45,508 bases of DNA, from the NCBI GenBank assembly GCA_946406355.1, contig CAMJKI010000010.1:1-45508 (forward strand), given 5' to 3'. The position numbers and the translations under genes are program-made. The number at the start of each line of letters is the position of its first letter. Positions within the stretch are counted from its first letter, which is position 1. The notes beneath the pieces are model-generated. The model had not been told where the DNA came from and made no database searches. It saw only the letters and a list, made by a program, of their open reading frames with translations. Shown one piece after another: positions 28,245-36,127 of this stretch. This DNA comes from an uncultured Bacteroidales bacterium. GTDB taxonomy: Bacteria > Bacteroidota > Bacteroidia > Bacteroidales > UBA932.

Positions 28245-29834
28245 TTACTTACACTTTACGGCGGTTTCCTCAATGGGGAAAGCAGCCTTGTAGGCCTCCA
28301 GATAGCGGTTGAAGCCGGCGATGTCTTCCGGAGTGGGGGCAATGGACGTGCCGGTGTTGCCGGCGAATACAATCTTGTCCAGATAGTCCGGCAGGCTAAG
28401 TTTGCCGCCATTGTTCACCAGGTAGGAAGCCAGCAGGGCAATGCCCCAGGCACCGCCTTCCCCGGCCGTTTCCATTACGGAAATGGGGGAGTTGAGGGCG
28501 GCGGCCAGGAAGCGCTGGCCCACTACGGGCGTCTTGAACAGGCCGCCGTGACCGGTGATGCGGTCCACCTTCACATGCTCCTGGTTGAACAGCACGTCGT
28601 TGCCAATCTTCAGCACCGCAATGGCGCCGTACAGCTGTACGCGGAAGAAATTGGCCAGCGAGAAGTTGTCGTTGGCGCTGCGCACGAACAGCGGCCGGCC
28701 TTCGGCAAATCCCGTCACCGGCTCGCCGGAAACGTAGTTGAAGGCCACCAGTCCGCCGCAGTCCGGATCTCCCTCCAGTGCGTGCGAGAAGAGGAGGCTG
28801 TAGATGTTCTGGTTCTCGTCCACGGGGCCCAGCAGCTGCTGGAATTCCTTGAACAGCCTTACCCAGGCGTTAAGCTCCGAAGTGCAGTTGTTGCAGTGCA
28901 CCATGGCCACCAGATTGCCGTCCGGCGTGGTAACCATGTCTATCATCTCGTTGGGCTTGGAGAGCTCTTTCTCCAGCACAATCATGGAGAAGGAAGAGGT
29001 GCCGGCCGATACATTGCCCGTGCGGGGCCTTACGGCGTTGGTGGCCACCATGCCGGTGCCGGCGTCGCCTTCCGGCGGGCACAGCGGAACGCCCGGCTGC
29101 AGATGGCCCGTGATGTCCAGCCGCTTGGCTCCCAGCTCCGTGAGCTTACCGGCGGGTTCGCCGGCGCTAAGGACCTTGGGCAGGATGTCCCCAAGCTTCC
29201 AGGGGAACTTCCGGGGAGCCACCAGGGCATCGAACTTCTCAATCATATCGGTCCGGTAGTTTCCGGTGGTGGGATCTATGGGTAGCATGCCGGAGGCATC
29301 GCCCACGCCCAGTACCTTCTCTCCGGTGAGTTTCCAGTGGATGTAGCCCGCCAGGGTGGTGAAATACGCAATCTGGGGCACATGCTCCTCCCCGTTCAGG
29401 ATGGCCTGGTACAGGTGGGAAATGCTCCAGCGCAGCGGAATGTTGTAAACGAACAGCTTGGAAAGTTCCGCGGCGGCAGCGCCGGTATTGGTGTTGCGCC
29501 AGGTACGGAACGGCACCATCAGGCTGCCTTCCTTGTTAAAAGGCATGTAGCCGTGCATCATGGCGCTGATGCCGATGGAGGCCAGGTGCTCAATCTCTAC
29601 GTCGTACTTCTCCTTTACATCGGCCCGGAGGTTGGAATAGCACTCCTGCAGGCCGAACCAGATGATTTCCTTGCTGTAGGTCCACAGGCCGTCCACCAGC
29701 TGGTTTTCCCACTCGTGGCTGCCTTGGGCGATGGGTACGTGGTCCTCGTCTATCAGCACCGCCTTGATGCGGGTGCTACCGAATTCGATACCCAGGACGG
29801 CTTTCCCGGATTCGATGGTTCTGCGCGGATCCAT
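28245..29834 (-). CDS. araB: FGGY-family ribulokinase (AraB type)
   Basis: A 529-aa FGGY sugar kinase. The first phosphate-binding motif is LGIEFGSTRIKAVLID near residue 14; GDASGMLPID, the central TGNVSAGTSSFSMIVLEKE and C-terminal ITGHGGLFKTPVVGQ and AGEGGAWGIALLASYL are the ATP-binding parts of the family. It would phosphorylate L-ribulose to L-ribulose 5-phosphate in the cytosol. The assignment as ribulokinase rather than xylulokinase rests on its place next to araA and araD; sequences of this FGGY branch are often labelled either way. Its ATG lies 1 nt after the araA stop. It is the last gene of the arabinose operon. Confidence 0.87.
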   Translation of the reverse strand: MDPRRTIESGKAVLGIEFGSTRIKAVLIDEDHVPIAQGSHEWENQLVDGLWTYSKEIIWFGLQECYSNLRADVKEKYDVEIEHLASIGISAMMHGYMPFNKEGSLMVPFRTWRNTNTGAAAAELSKLFVYNIPLRWSISHLYQAILNGEEHVPQIAYFTTLAGYIHWKLTGEKVLGVGDASGMLPIDPTTGNYRTDMIEKFDALVAPRKFPWKLGDILPKVLSAGEPAGKLTELGAKRLDITGHLQPGVPLCPPEGDAGTGMVATNAVRPRTGNVSAGTSSFSMIVLEKELSKPNEMIDMVTTPDGNLVAMVHCNNCTSELNAWVRLFKEFQQLLGPVDENQNIYSLLFSHALEGDPDCGGLVAFNYVSGEPVTGFAEGRPLFVRSANDNFSLANFFRVQLYGAIAVLKIGNDVLFNQEHVKVDRITGHGGLFKTPVVGQRFLAAALNSPISVMETAGEGGAWGIALLASYLVNNGGKLSLPDYLDKIVFAGNTGTSIAPTPEDIAGFNRYLEAYKAAFPIEETAVKCK

Positions 29835-29835
29835 A

Positions 29836-31374
29836 CTACTTGAGGGCTTTGTTCAGCATGAAGTAAATCTCGTTCATGCGCAGTTCCTTCTTGAACTCGG
29901 GGATGGTGGTTCCCTTGTTGATGTGCACGAACTCGATGCCGGCCATCTCGGCGAAGTCGTCCCAGTAGTCGGCCGTAATGTCGTAGCTGAAGGCGCTGTG
30001 GTGCGTGCCGCCGGCCAGGATCCAGGCACCGGCACCCACCTCAAACGTGGGCTGCGGTACCCACAGGGCCGATGCAACGGGCAGCTTGGGCATCGGCTTG
30101 GGCTCGATGCACTCTACGTCCTGGGCGATGAGGCGGAAACGGTTGCCCAGGTCCACCACGGTGGCCTTGATGCCGAAGCCGGTCTTGGAGGTGAACACCA
30201 GACGGGCGGTGGGCTGCTTGCGGATGCCGATGCCGAGGAAATGGACCTCGAGCTTGGGCTTGTCGACCGCAATCATCGGGCAGATCTCGAGCATGTGGCT
30301 CTGCAGGCAGGAGCTGCGGTCGCCGGCGAAGTTCAGGGTGTAGTCCTCCAGGAAGGAGCAGCCTTTGGGCAGGCCCTGGGACATTACCCAAAGCGTACGC
30401 TGCAGGCAGGCGGTCTTCCAGTCGCCCTCGGCGCCGAAGCCGATGCCTTCTTCCATCAGGCGCTGGCTGGCCAGTCCGGGGATCTGGTCGAATCCGCAGA
30501 AGTCGGGGGCGTCGATATCGGCGTCGCCCAGGTCGTCGAAGTTGGTGGTAAAGGCGGTGGCGCCTTCGTCCTTAAGCACGCGGCGGATGGCAATCTCGGC
30601 CTTGGCGCTGTTGCGCACCTTTTCCCAGTATACCTTTTCGCCGGTTTCGTCTATCTTAATGGTATAGAGCTTCTTGTACTCTTCCACCAGGGCATCGGTT
30701 TCGGCGTCGGTCACCTTCTTGAAGTACTCCATGAGGGAGCTCACGGGGTAGTAGTCCACGTGATAGCCCAGGCGCTGCTCGAACTCCACACGGTCGCCGT
30801 CGGTAACGGCCACGTTGTTCATGTTCATGCCGAACATGAGGCAGCGGACCTCCTTGGCATCGGCCTTGGCGGCGGCTACGCGGGCCCATACGGCAATCTG
30901 CTTCTGGGCGGCCTCGTCTTTCCAGTAGCCCACAACCACCTTGCGCGGAATGCGCATGCGGGTGCAGATGTGGCCGTACTCAATGTCGCCGTGCGCACTC
31001 TGGTTCAGGTTCATGAAGTCCATGTCAATCTTGTCCCAGGGGATTTCGGCGTTGTACTGGGTGTGGAAGTGCAGCAGGGGCTTCTCCAGGCTCTGCAGGC
31101 CCTTGATCCACATTTTAGCGGGGGAGAAGGTGTGCATCCAGGTGATAACACCCACGCACTTGGGCTCGTTGCTGGCGGCCTTCATCACGGCCTCCACTTC
31201 CTTGCTGCTGTTGGCAGTACCCTTATAAACAATCTTCACGGGAATGTTGCCGCTGGCATTGAGCCCGGCCACCATTTCCTTGGAATGTCCGTCCACGGCC
31301 ACCACTGCGTCGCCGCCGTAAAGCAGCTGCGCACCGGTCACCCACCATAATTCGTAATTTTCAAATGCTTTCAT
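29836..31374 (-). CDS. araA: L-arabinose isomerase
   Basis: A 512-aa AraA of normal length. It opens MKAFENYELWWVTGAQLLYGG, and contains HTFSPAKMWI, LLHFHTQYNAEIPW, QSAHGDIEYGHI, GFGAEGDWKTA (metal-ligand Glu), FLEDYTLNF (second Glu), and the two metal-binding His regions around SHMLEICP and AGGTHHSAFSYD. It converts L-arabinose to L-ribulose in the cytosol. It starts 144 bp after the araD stop, a gap that carries a 110-bp inverted repeat, whereas araB follows at 1 nt. No full TAnnTTTG box lies in front of it, so it may depend on read-through past that hairpin or on an unusual promoter. Confidence 0.97.
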   Translation of the reverse strand: MKAFENYELWWVTGAQLLYGGDAVVAVDGHSKEMVAGLNASGNIPVKIVYKGTANSSKEVEAVMKAASNEPKCVGVITWMHTFSPAKMWIKGLQSLEKPLLHFHTQYNAEIPWDKIDMDFMNLNQSAHGDIEYGHICTRMRIPRKVVVGYWKDEAAQKQIAVWARVAAAKADAKEVRCLMFGMNMNNVAVTDGDRVEFEQRLGYHVDYYPVSSLMEYFKKVTDAETDALVEEYKKLYTIKIDETGEKVYWEKVRNSAKAEIAIRRVLKDEGATAFTTNFDDLGDADIDAPDFCGFDQIPGLASQRLMEEGIGFGAEGDWKTACLQRTLWVMSQGLPKGCSFLEDYTLNFAGDRSSCLQSHMLEICPMIAVDKPKLEVHFLGIGIRKQPTARLVFTSKTGFGIKATVVDLGNRFRLIAQDVECIEPKPMPKLPVASALWVPQPTFEVGAGAWILAGGTHHSAFSYDITADYWDDFAEMAGIEFVHINKGTTIPEFKKELRMNEIYFMLNKALK

Positions 31375-31408
31375 ATCAGTGTGTTAGTTAAAGATCATTA
31401 TTATGCCT

Positions 31409-31518
31409 GAATCAGTGTATATACTCCTGAACCGTCGCTTCGCGACCCTCCCCAAAGGGGACCCCGCCTCTTACACGGCCGAGGGTGGCCATGGGTTCAG
31501 GAGTATATACACTGATTC
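31409..31518. repeat. 110-bp inverted repeat between araD and araA
   Basis: Perfect 25-bp arms (31409-31433 and 31494-31518), containing CAGTGTATATACTCCTGAACC and its complement, enclose a 60-bp GC-rich centre with its own small hairpins (GTCGC/GCGAC at 31434-31446; CCCC/GGGG at about 31451-31460). The element begins directly next to the araD stop codon (31519-31521). It is unrelated in sequence to the other 110-bp elements. It could be a mobile-element remnant, a terminator or an attenuator. Confidence 0.7.
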
Positions 31519-32262
31519 TTATTTCTCATCTGTTTTCTCCTGCCCGTAATAGGCATTGGGGCCGTGTTTGCGGCTGTAGTGCTTTTCTATCAGGTGCTTG
31601 TTCATCGGGGGGACCGGATCGGCCAGATAGACGTCCTTCTTGGCACAGGTGTAGTTGTTGTGGATGGTGGAGGCTATGAAGGCCATTTTGGCCACCTGCT
31701 CCAGCACAACGGCGTTGTGTACTGCGTTATCGGCGTCGGTGCCCCAGGTGAAGGGGCCATGGTTCTTCACCAGCACGGCCGGCGTATCGTCCGGGTTCAT
31801 ATTCTTGAAGCGCTCCACAATTACGTTGCCCGTTTCCTTTTCGTACTCGTCAAATACTTCGTACTTCTTCATGTCGCGGGTGCAGGGGATGTCCTCGTGG
31901 AAATAGTCGGCATGGGTGGTGCCGATGTTGGGGATGTCCCGGCCGGTCTGGGCCCAGGCGGTGGCGTAGGTGGAATGGGTGTGCACTACGCCGCCGATGT
32001 TGGGAAACGCCTTATACAGAACCAGATGCGTGGGCGTGTCGGAGGAAGGCCTCAGCGTGCCTTCCACAATGTTTCCGTCCAGGTCCAGCACCACCATATC
32101 GGAGGGCTTCATGGTGTCGTAACTCACCCCGCTGGGCTTGATGACCACCAGGCCGCTGGCGCGGTCGATGGCCGATACATTGCCCCAGGTGAAGATGACC
32201 AGCCCGTGCTTTACCAGGTCCAGGTTGGCCTGGCAAACCTTAGCTTTCAGTTCTTCTAACAT
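31519..32262 (-). CDS. araD: L-ribulose-5-phosphate 4-epimerase
   Basis: A 247-aa class II aldolase-family epimerase. It contains [53 protein letters not shown] with the two zinc-ligand His residues, [14 protein letters not shown] with further His residues including the third zinc ligand, and [11 protein letters not shown]. It converts L-ribulose 5-phosphate to D-xylulose 5-phosphate, the exit into the pentose phosphate pathway. The start at 32262 lies 3 nt after the symporter stop, so the two are co-transcribed. It differs from L-fuculose-phosphate aldolase by length and by the araA/araB neighbours. Confidence 0.96.
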   Translation of the reverse strand: MLEELKAKVCQANLDLVKHGLVIFTWGNVSAIDRASGLVVIKPSGVSYDTMKPSDMVVLDLDGNIVEGTLRPSSDTPTHLVLYKAFPNIGGVVHTHSTYATAWAQTGRDIPNIGTTHADYFHEDIPCTRDMKKYEVFDEYEKETGNVIVERFKNMNPDDTPAVLVKNHGPFTWGTDADNAVHNAVVLEQVAKMAFIASTIHNNYTCAKKDVYLADPVPPMNKHLIEKHYSRKHGPNAYYGQEKTDEK

Positions 32263-32265
32263 GGC

Positions 32266-33993
32266 CTACCAGAAGTAGATATAGAAAGCAACAGTGAAGG
32301 CCAGGATGATGCAGGTGTGCACAATGTCCCACTTGTTCCAGGAGGCGCGGGTAGCAGCCTTCTGTTCAGGCGTGGCAGTGCCGAAGCACAGGCCCTGCAC
32401 CTGGGTATCGGCCGGCTTGGGCGTGCACAGGGTGATTACGATGGCAAAAACAATGCAGAACAGGAACATCCAAACGCAGAAGGCGTACACGTTGAGTTCG
32501 TTGAAGATGAAGGTGAACACATTGTGTGCTTCCGGGTTGATGATCATGGTAATGAGGCGGGTGAAGCCCAGCACCAGGCCCACGATGAGCGTCCACATAC
32601 CGGCCTTGGGGGAAGTCTTCTTCCAGCTGATACCCAGCAGGAATACGGCGGCAATAGCCGGAGCCAGCAGGCTCTGCACGCTCTGGATGTAGTTGTACAG
32701 GCTCTTGCCCATGCGCTGGATCACAAAGATCCACAGCACACCCAGCACCACAACCACCACGGTGGCAATACGGCCCACGAGCACGAGTTTCTTCTCCTCG
32801 GTTTCCGGATGTTTGCGCTTGTAGATATCAATGGTATAGAGCATGGCCGAAGAGTTGTACAGCGAGGCCAGGGAGCTCATGAGGGCGGCCAGGATACCGC
32901 AGATTACCACACCCTTAAGACCTACCGGCAGCAGGGTATTCACCAGCATGGGGAAGGCAATATCCGGGTTGGAAACGGTTCCGTCGGCATTTACGCCCAG
33001 CGCAGCGGCCAGGGTTTGCCCAATCTGGGAATCCGGGGTTTTGGTGAGGGCGAAGGCAATCATGCCCGGGATGAGGAACAGGAACACGGGCAGAAGCTTG
33101 AGGTACGCGCCGAAGATGGTGCCGCGGCGGGCTTCCTTCTGGTCTTTACCGGAAAGCACACGCTGTACGATAAACTGGTCCGTGCACCAATACCAGAAGC
33201 CGATGATGGCGCTGCCGAAGAGGGCGCCGTACCACGGGAATTCCGGGTCTTTGCCGGAGCGCATGAGGTCTGTCATGGAGTCTCCCAGGTCGTTCACCGG
33301 CTGGGCGCTGCAGATGTCCATCATCGCATTCCAGCCGCCCAGTTCCCTGAGGCCCAGCCACAGGATTACCAGGGAGCCCACCAGGAGGATGGGCGTTTGC
33401 AGCACGGAGGTCTTGAGGACGGATTCCATACCGCCGATAACCGTATAGATGGCGGTGATGATCACAAGGGCCAGGGCTGCCACCCAGAAGTTGATACCCA
33501 GGAGGGTGTTGAGGGCCAGGCCGCCGGCCAGTACCGTAACGGACACCTTGGTGAGCACATAGCTGGCCAGGGACAGCCAGGTGAGGATGCCGCGGCTTTC
33601 CTTGTTGTAACGCTTCTCCAGGAATTCCGGCATGGTGTATACCATACTGCGCTCATAGAAAGGAACGAACACCCAGCCCAGGATGAGGATCATCCAGCCC
33701 TGGATTTCCCAGTGGGCCTGGGCCATGCCGGCCGATGCACCGGTACCGGCGAGGCCGATGAGGTGCTCCGATCCGATGTTGGAGGCAAAAATGGAGGCGC
33801 CGATGGCAATCCAGGTGGCCGTACGGCCGCTCAGGAAATAATCACCGGAGGTTTCTTTCTTTTTTCTGGAGACGTCCCAGCAGATCCAGATCATGGCCAC
33901 AAAGAACAGGGCAATCACAATCCAGTCCCACGAGGCCAGGCTGATGCGGTTGAGGTCCGCAGCCGCTAAAAGGGGCAAAAGATTTGTTGACAT
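32266..33993 (-). CDS. Sodium/solute symporter (SSS family), probable arabinose transporter
   Basis: A 575-aa inner-membrane protein with about 14 hydrophobic segments, of the SSS (SGLT-like) family. Signatures: SGDYFLSGRTATWIAIGASIFASNIGSEHLIGLAGTGA near the N-terminus (core helix 1 with the sodium-site serine region), WYWCTDQFIVQRVLSGKD, and ICGILAALMSSLASLYNSSA. It is first in the operon with araD, araA and araB, so L-arabinose is the likely cargo; xylose or galactose cannot be excluded. A TAACTTTG box gives a leader of about 40 nt. It is divergent from the GH97 gene. Confidence 0.93.
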   Translation of the reverse strand: MSTNLLPLLAAADLNRISLASWDWIVIALFFVAMIWICWDVSRKKKETSGDYFLSGRTATWIAIGASIFASNIGSEHLIGLAGTGASAGMAQAHWEIQGWMILILGWVFVPFYERSMVYTMPEFLEKRYNKESRGILTWLSLASYVLTKVSVTVLAGGLALNTLLGINFWVAALALVIITAIYTVIGGMESVLKTSVLQTPILLVGSLVILWLGLRELGGWNAMMDICSAQPVNDLGDSMTDLMRSGKDPEFPWYGALFGSAIIGFWYWCTDQFIVQRVLSGKDQKEARRGTIFGAYLKLLPVFLFLIPGMIAFALTKTPDSQIGQTLAAALGVNADGTVSNPDIAFPMLVNTLLPVGLKGVVICGILAALMSSLASLYNSSAMLYTIDIYKRKHPETEEKKLVLVGRIATVVVVVLGVLWIFVIQRMGKSLYNYIQSVQSLLAPAIAAVFLLGISWKKTSPKAGMWTLIVGLVLGFTRLITMIINPEAHNVFTFIFNELNVYAFCVWMFLFCIVFAIVITLCTPKPADTQVQGLCFGTATPEQKAATRASWNKWDIVHTCIILAFTVAFYIYFW

Positions 33994-34038
33994 AAAGTAT
34001 TGGATTATTATTTAGGTTCCGTACATGGTATATCCCTA

Positions 34039-34046
34039 CAAAGTTA
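34039..34046 (-). promoter_or_regulatory. -7 box of the arabinose operon
   Basis: The minus strand reads TAACTTTG, a full TAnnTTTG match. A short palindromic AAAACGTTT (34054-34062) lies just upstream of it, inside the spacer, and may be an operator. No -33 TTTG is visible. Confidence 0.5.
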
Positions 34047-34080
34047 GTCAATAAAAACGTTTAAACAATAAAATAATCCT

Positions 34081-34088
34081 TATCTTTG
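34081..34088 (+). promoter_or_regulatory. -7 box of the GH97 gene
   Basis: TATCTTTG ends 23 nt before the GH97 ATG and 34 bp separate it from the divergent arabinose-operon box, so the two promoters share their upstream DNA. Confidence 0.5.
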
Positions 34089-34111
34089 AAGGCACATACT
34101 AAAATAGCATT

Positions 34112-36055
34112 ATGAAAAAATCCATCCTCCTTCTAGTGTCTTTGCTGCTGGTTTTACCGCTGGCAGCCCGTCAGGAAAGTGTTTCCGGCCCGGACGGGCG
34201 GCTCACTGTCACCGTCAACGACAACGGCGGCGTCCCCACCTATCAGATTACCTACGACGGCGTCACGCTGCTGGAGCCTTCACCCCTGGGGCTCAAGACG
34301 GATATCGGCAATTATATGGAGGGGATGGAACTCACTTCATCGGCCCAGAGTCCGGTGGAGGACACTTACAGCGTGCCCACCATCAAGGCTTCGGCCGTGC
34401 ATTATAAGGCCAACAAGGGCGTCTTCACCTTTTCCAAAGGGGGGAAGTCCGTGATGGAGATTATCTTCCAGGTGAGCAACAATGACGTAGCCTTCCGCTA
34501 CCAGGTGCTGTCCATCAACCGGGACACCAAGGTGGCCCGGGTATGGGAAGAGGCCACGGGATACGTTTTCCCGGAAGGCACCAGGGGCTTCCTGAGCACA
34601 CAGATGGCCCCCATGGCGGGTTTTGCCCGCACCACCCCCAGTTATGAGACTCCCTACGTGGAATACGACAAACTGGGCGCCAACGGAGACGGCCACGGCT
34701 ACGTTTTCCCGGCCCTGTTCCGGGTGGCCGATAAAGGCTGGGTGCTGGTAAGCGAGACCGGCGTGAACAGCAACTACTGCGGTTCCCGTCTGCTGGGAAA
34801 GGCCGACGGGAGTTACGTCATCGGCTATCCCATGGAGGAATCCTACAACGGCAACGGCACCGTGGCCCCCGGCATCACCGTTCCGGGTTTCACCCCCTGG
34901 CGCACGATTACCGTGGGTGCTACCCTCCAGCCCATCGCGGAAACTACCGTGGCCTGGGACGTGGTGGAGCCGCTCTATGAACCCTCCATCGCTTACGAAG
35001 GCTCCAAGGGCTCCTGGAGCTGGATCATCAAAGGAGATGCCTCCACTGTATATCCGGTGCAGTTGCAGTATATTGACTTTACCGCCGCCATGGGCTGGCA
35101 AACCGTACTGGTAGATGCCCTCTGGGATACACAGATCGGCCGGGAGAATATGGAAAAACTGGCCGCATACGCTAAGGAAAAGGGCGTACGGCTCTTCGTC
35201 TGGTACAACTCCAACGGCTATTGGAACGACGCTCCGCAGGGCCCCCGCGGCATCATGAACAACCTCATCGCCCGCCGCAAGGAAATGGCCTGGCTGCGGG
35301 ATCTGGGCGTGAAAGGCATCAAGGTAGACTTCTTCGGTTCCGACAAGCAGGTAACCATGCAGCTTTACGAGGAAATCCTGGCCGATGCCAACGACTTCGG
35401 CCTGCAGTGCGTCTTCCACGGCTGCACCCTGCCGCGCGGCTGGGAGCGGATGTATCCCAATTTTGCATCGGCCGAGGCCGTGCTGGCCAGCGAGAACCTC
35501 AACTTCTCCCAGCACCGCTGCGACACGGAGGCCCAGCAGGCTTCCATGCACCCCTTCATCCGTAACACCGTGGCGGCCATGGACTTCGGCGGCAGCACGC
35601 TCAATAAGGTGTACAACGTGAACAACGACCTTTCCCGCCGCGGCTCCCGCCGTCGCACTTCGGACGTGTTCGCCCTGGCCACCGCCGTGCTCTTCCAGAG
35701 TCCCGTTCAGCACTTTGCCATGAGTCCGGAGAACCTCACGGACGCTCCCGCCTGGGCCGTGGACTTCATGAAGGCCGTGCCCACCCTGTGGGACGAGGTC
35801 CGTTTCCTGGACGGATATCCGGGCAAATACGCCATTCTGGCCCGCCGCAGCGGGGATAAGTGGTACGTAGCCGGCATCAACGCCCAGGCTGAAGCGCTGG
35901 AGCTGAAGCTGGACCTGTCCTTCCTGGGCGCATCGGCCGTTAGCTTGTATGCCGATGACGACGCCCTCCAGGGCTCCTGCACGCAGGCCAAGCTCAAAAA
36001 GGACGGCACCCTGAAGGTCCGCATCCCCTGCAACGGCGGCGTGGTAATCATGTAG
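34112..36055 (+). CDS. GH97 retaining-type glycosidase (alpha-galactosidase / beta-L-arabinopyranosidase group)
   Basis: A 647-aa GH97 enzyme with signal peptide MKKSILLLVSLLLVLPLAARQ. The N-terminal beta-supersandwich (about 25-285) precedes the (beta/alpha)8 barrel. GIKVDFFGSDKQ places Asp406 at the nucleophile position of retaining GH97 enzymes, a residue absent in the inverting SusB-type glucosidases; FHGCTLPRGWERMYPNF and ASAEAVLASE (Glu454 or Glu460 as acid/base) follow. Retaining members include alpha-galactosidases and beta-L-arabinopyranosidases. The neighbouring arabinose operon makes the latter attractive, but specificity is inference. Periplasmic location is likely. It is followed by a 13-bp-stem hairpin and the GH92 gene. 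Confidence 0.93.
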   Translation: MKKSILLLVSLLLVLPLAARQESVSGPDGRLTVTVNDNGGVPTYQITYDGVTLLEPSPLGLKTDIGNYMEGMELTSSAQSPVEDTYSVPTIKASAVHYKANKGVFTFSKGGKSVMEIIFQVSNNDVAFRYQVLSINRDTKVARVWEEATGYVFPEGTRGFLSTQMAPMAGFARTTPSYETPYVEYDKLGANGDGHGYVFPALFRVADKGWVLVSETGVNSNYCGSRLLGKADGSYVIGYPMEESYNGNGTVAPGITVPGFTPWRTITVGATLQPIAETTVAWDVVEPLYEPSIAYEGSKGSWSWIIKGDASTVYPVQLQYIDFTAAMGWQTVLVDALWDTQIGRENMEKLAAYAKEKGVRLFVWYNSNGYWNDAPQGPRGIMNNLIARRKEMAWLRDLGVKGIKVDFFGSDKQVTMQLYEEILADANDFGLQCVFHGCTLPRGWERMYPNFASAEAVLASENLNFSQHRCDTEAQQASMHPFIRNTVAAMDFGGSTLNKVYNVNNDLSRRGSRRRTSDVFALATAVLFQSPVQHFAMSPENLTDAPAWAVDFMKAVPTLWDEVRFLDGYPGKYAILARRSGDKWYVAGINAQAEALELKLDLSFLGASAVSLYADDDALQGSCTQAKLKKDGTLKVRIPCNGGVVIM

Positions 36056-36077
36056 TCTGATAATCAGCATGTTATGC

Positions 36078-36111
36078 TTTTCTCCCTGTGTCTGGAATCA
36101 CAGGGAGAAAA
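36078..36111. terminator. Hairpin between GH97 and GH92
   Basis: Perfect 13-bp arms TTTTCTCCCTGTG (36078-36090) and CACAGGGAGAAAA (36099-36111) with an 8-nt loop lie 22 nt after the GH97 stop and 16 nt before the GH92 ATG. No T-run follows on the plus strand, so it may only partly terminate and act in the GH92 leader. Confidence 0.5.
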
Positions 36112-36127
36112 ACGTAAGCAATTGGAT

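Noticed and set aside
29731..33969. Long plus-strand frames (539 and 550 codons) opposite araA and the symporter
   Set aside because: They arise from codon-position GC bias of the real minus-strand genes; no motif or promoter supports them.
34337..36070. 577-codon minus-strand frame opposite GH97
   Set aside because: It is a shadow of GH97, which has a signal peptide and active-site motifs in the plus frame.
36074..36127. Upstream start for the GH92 gene
   Set aside because: The extra 18 codons would be encoded by a perfect hairpin and would hide the signal peptide that begins at 36128.
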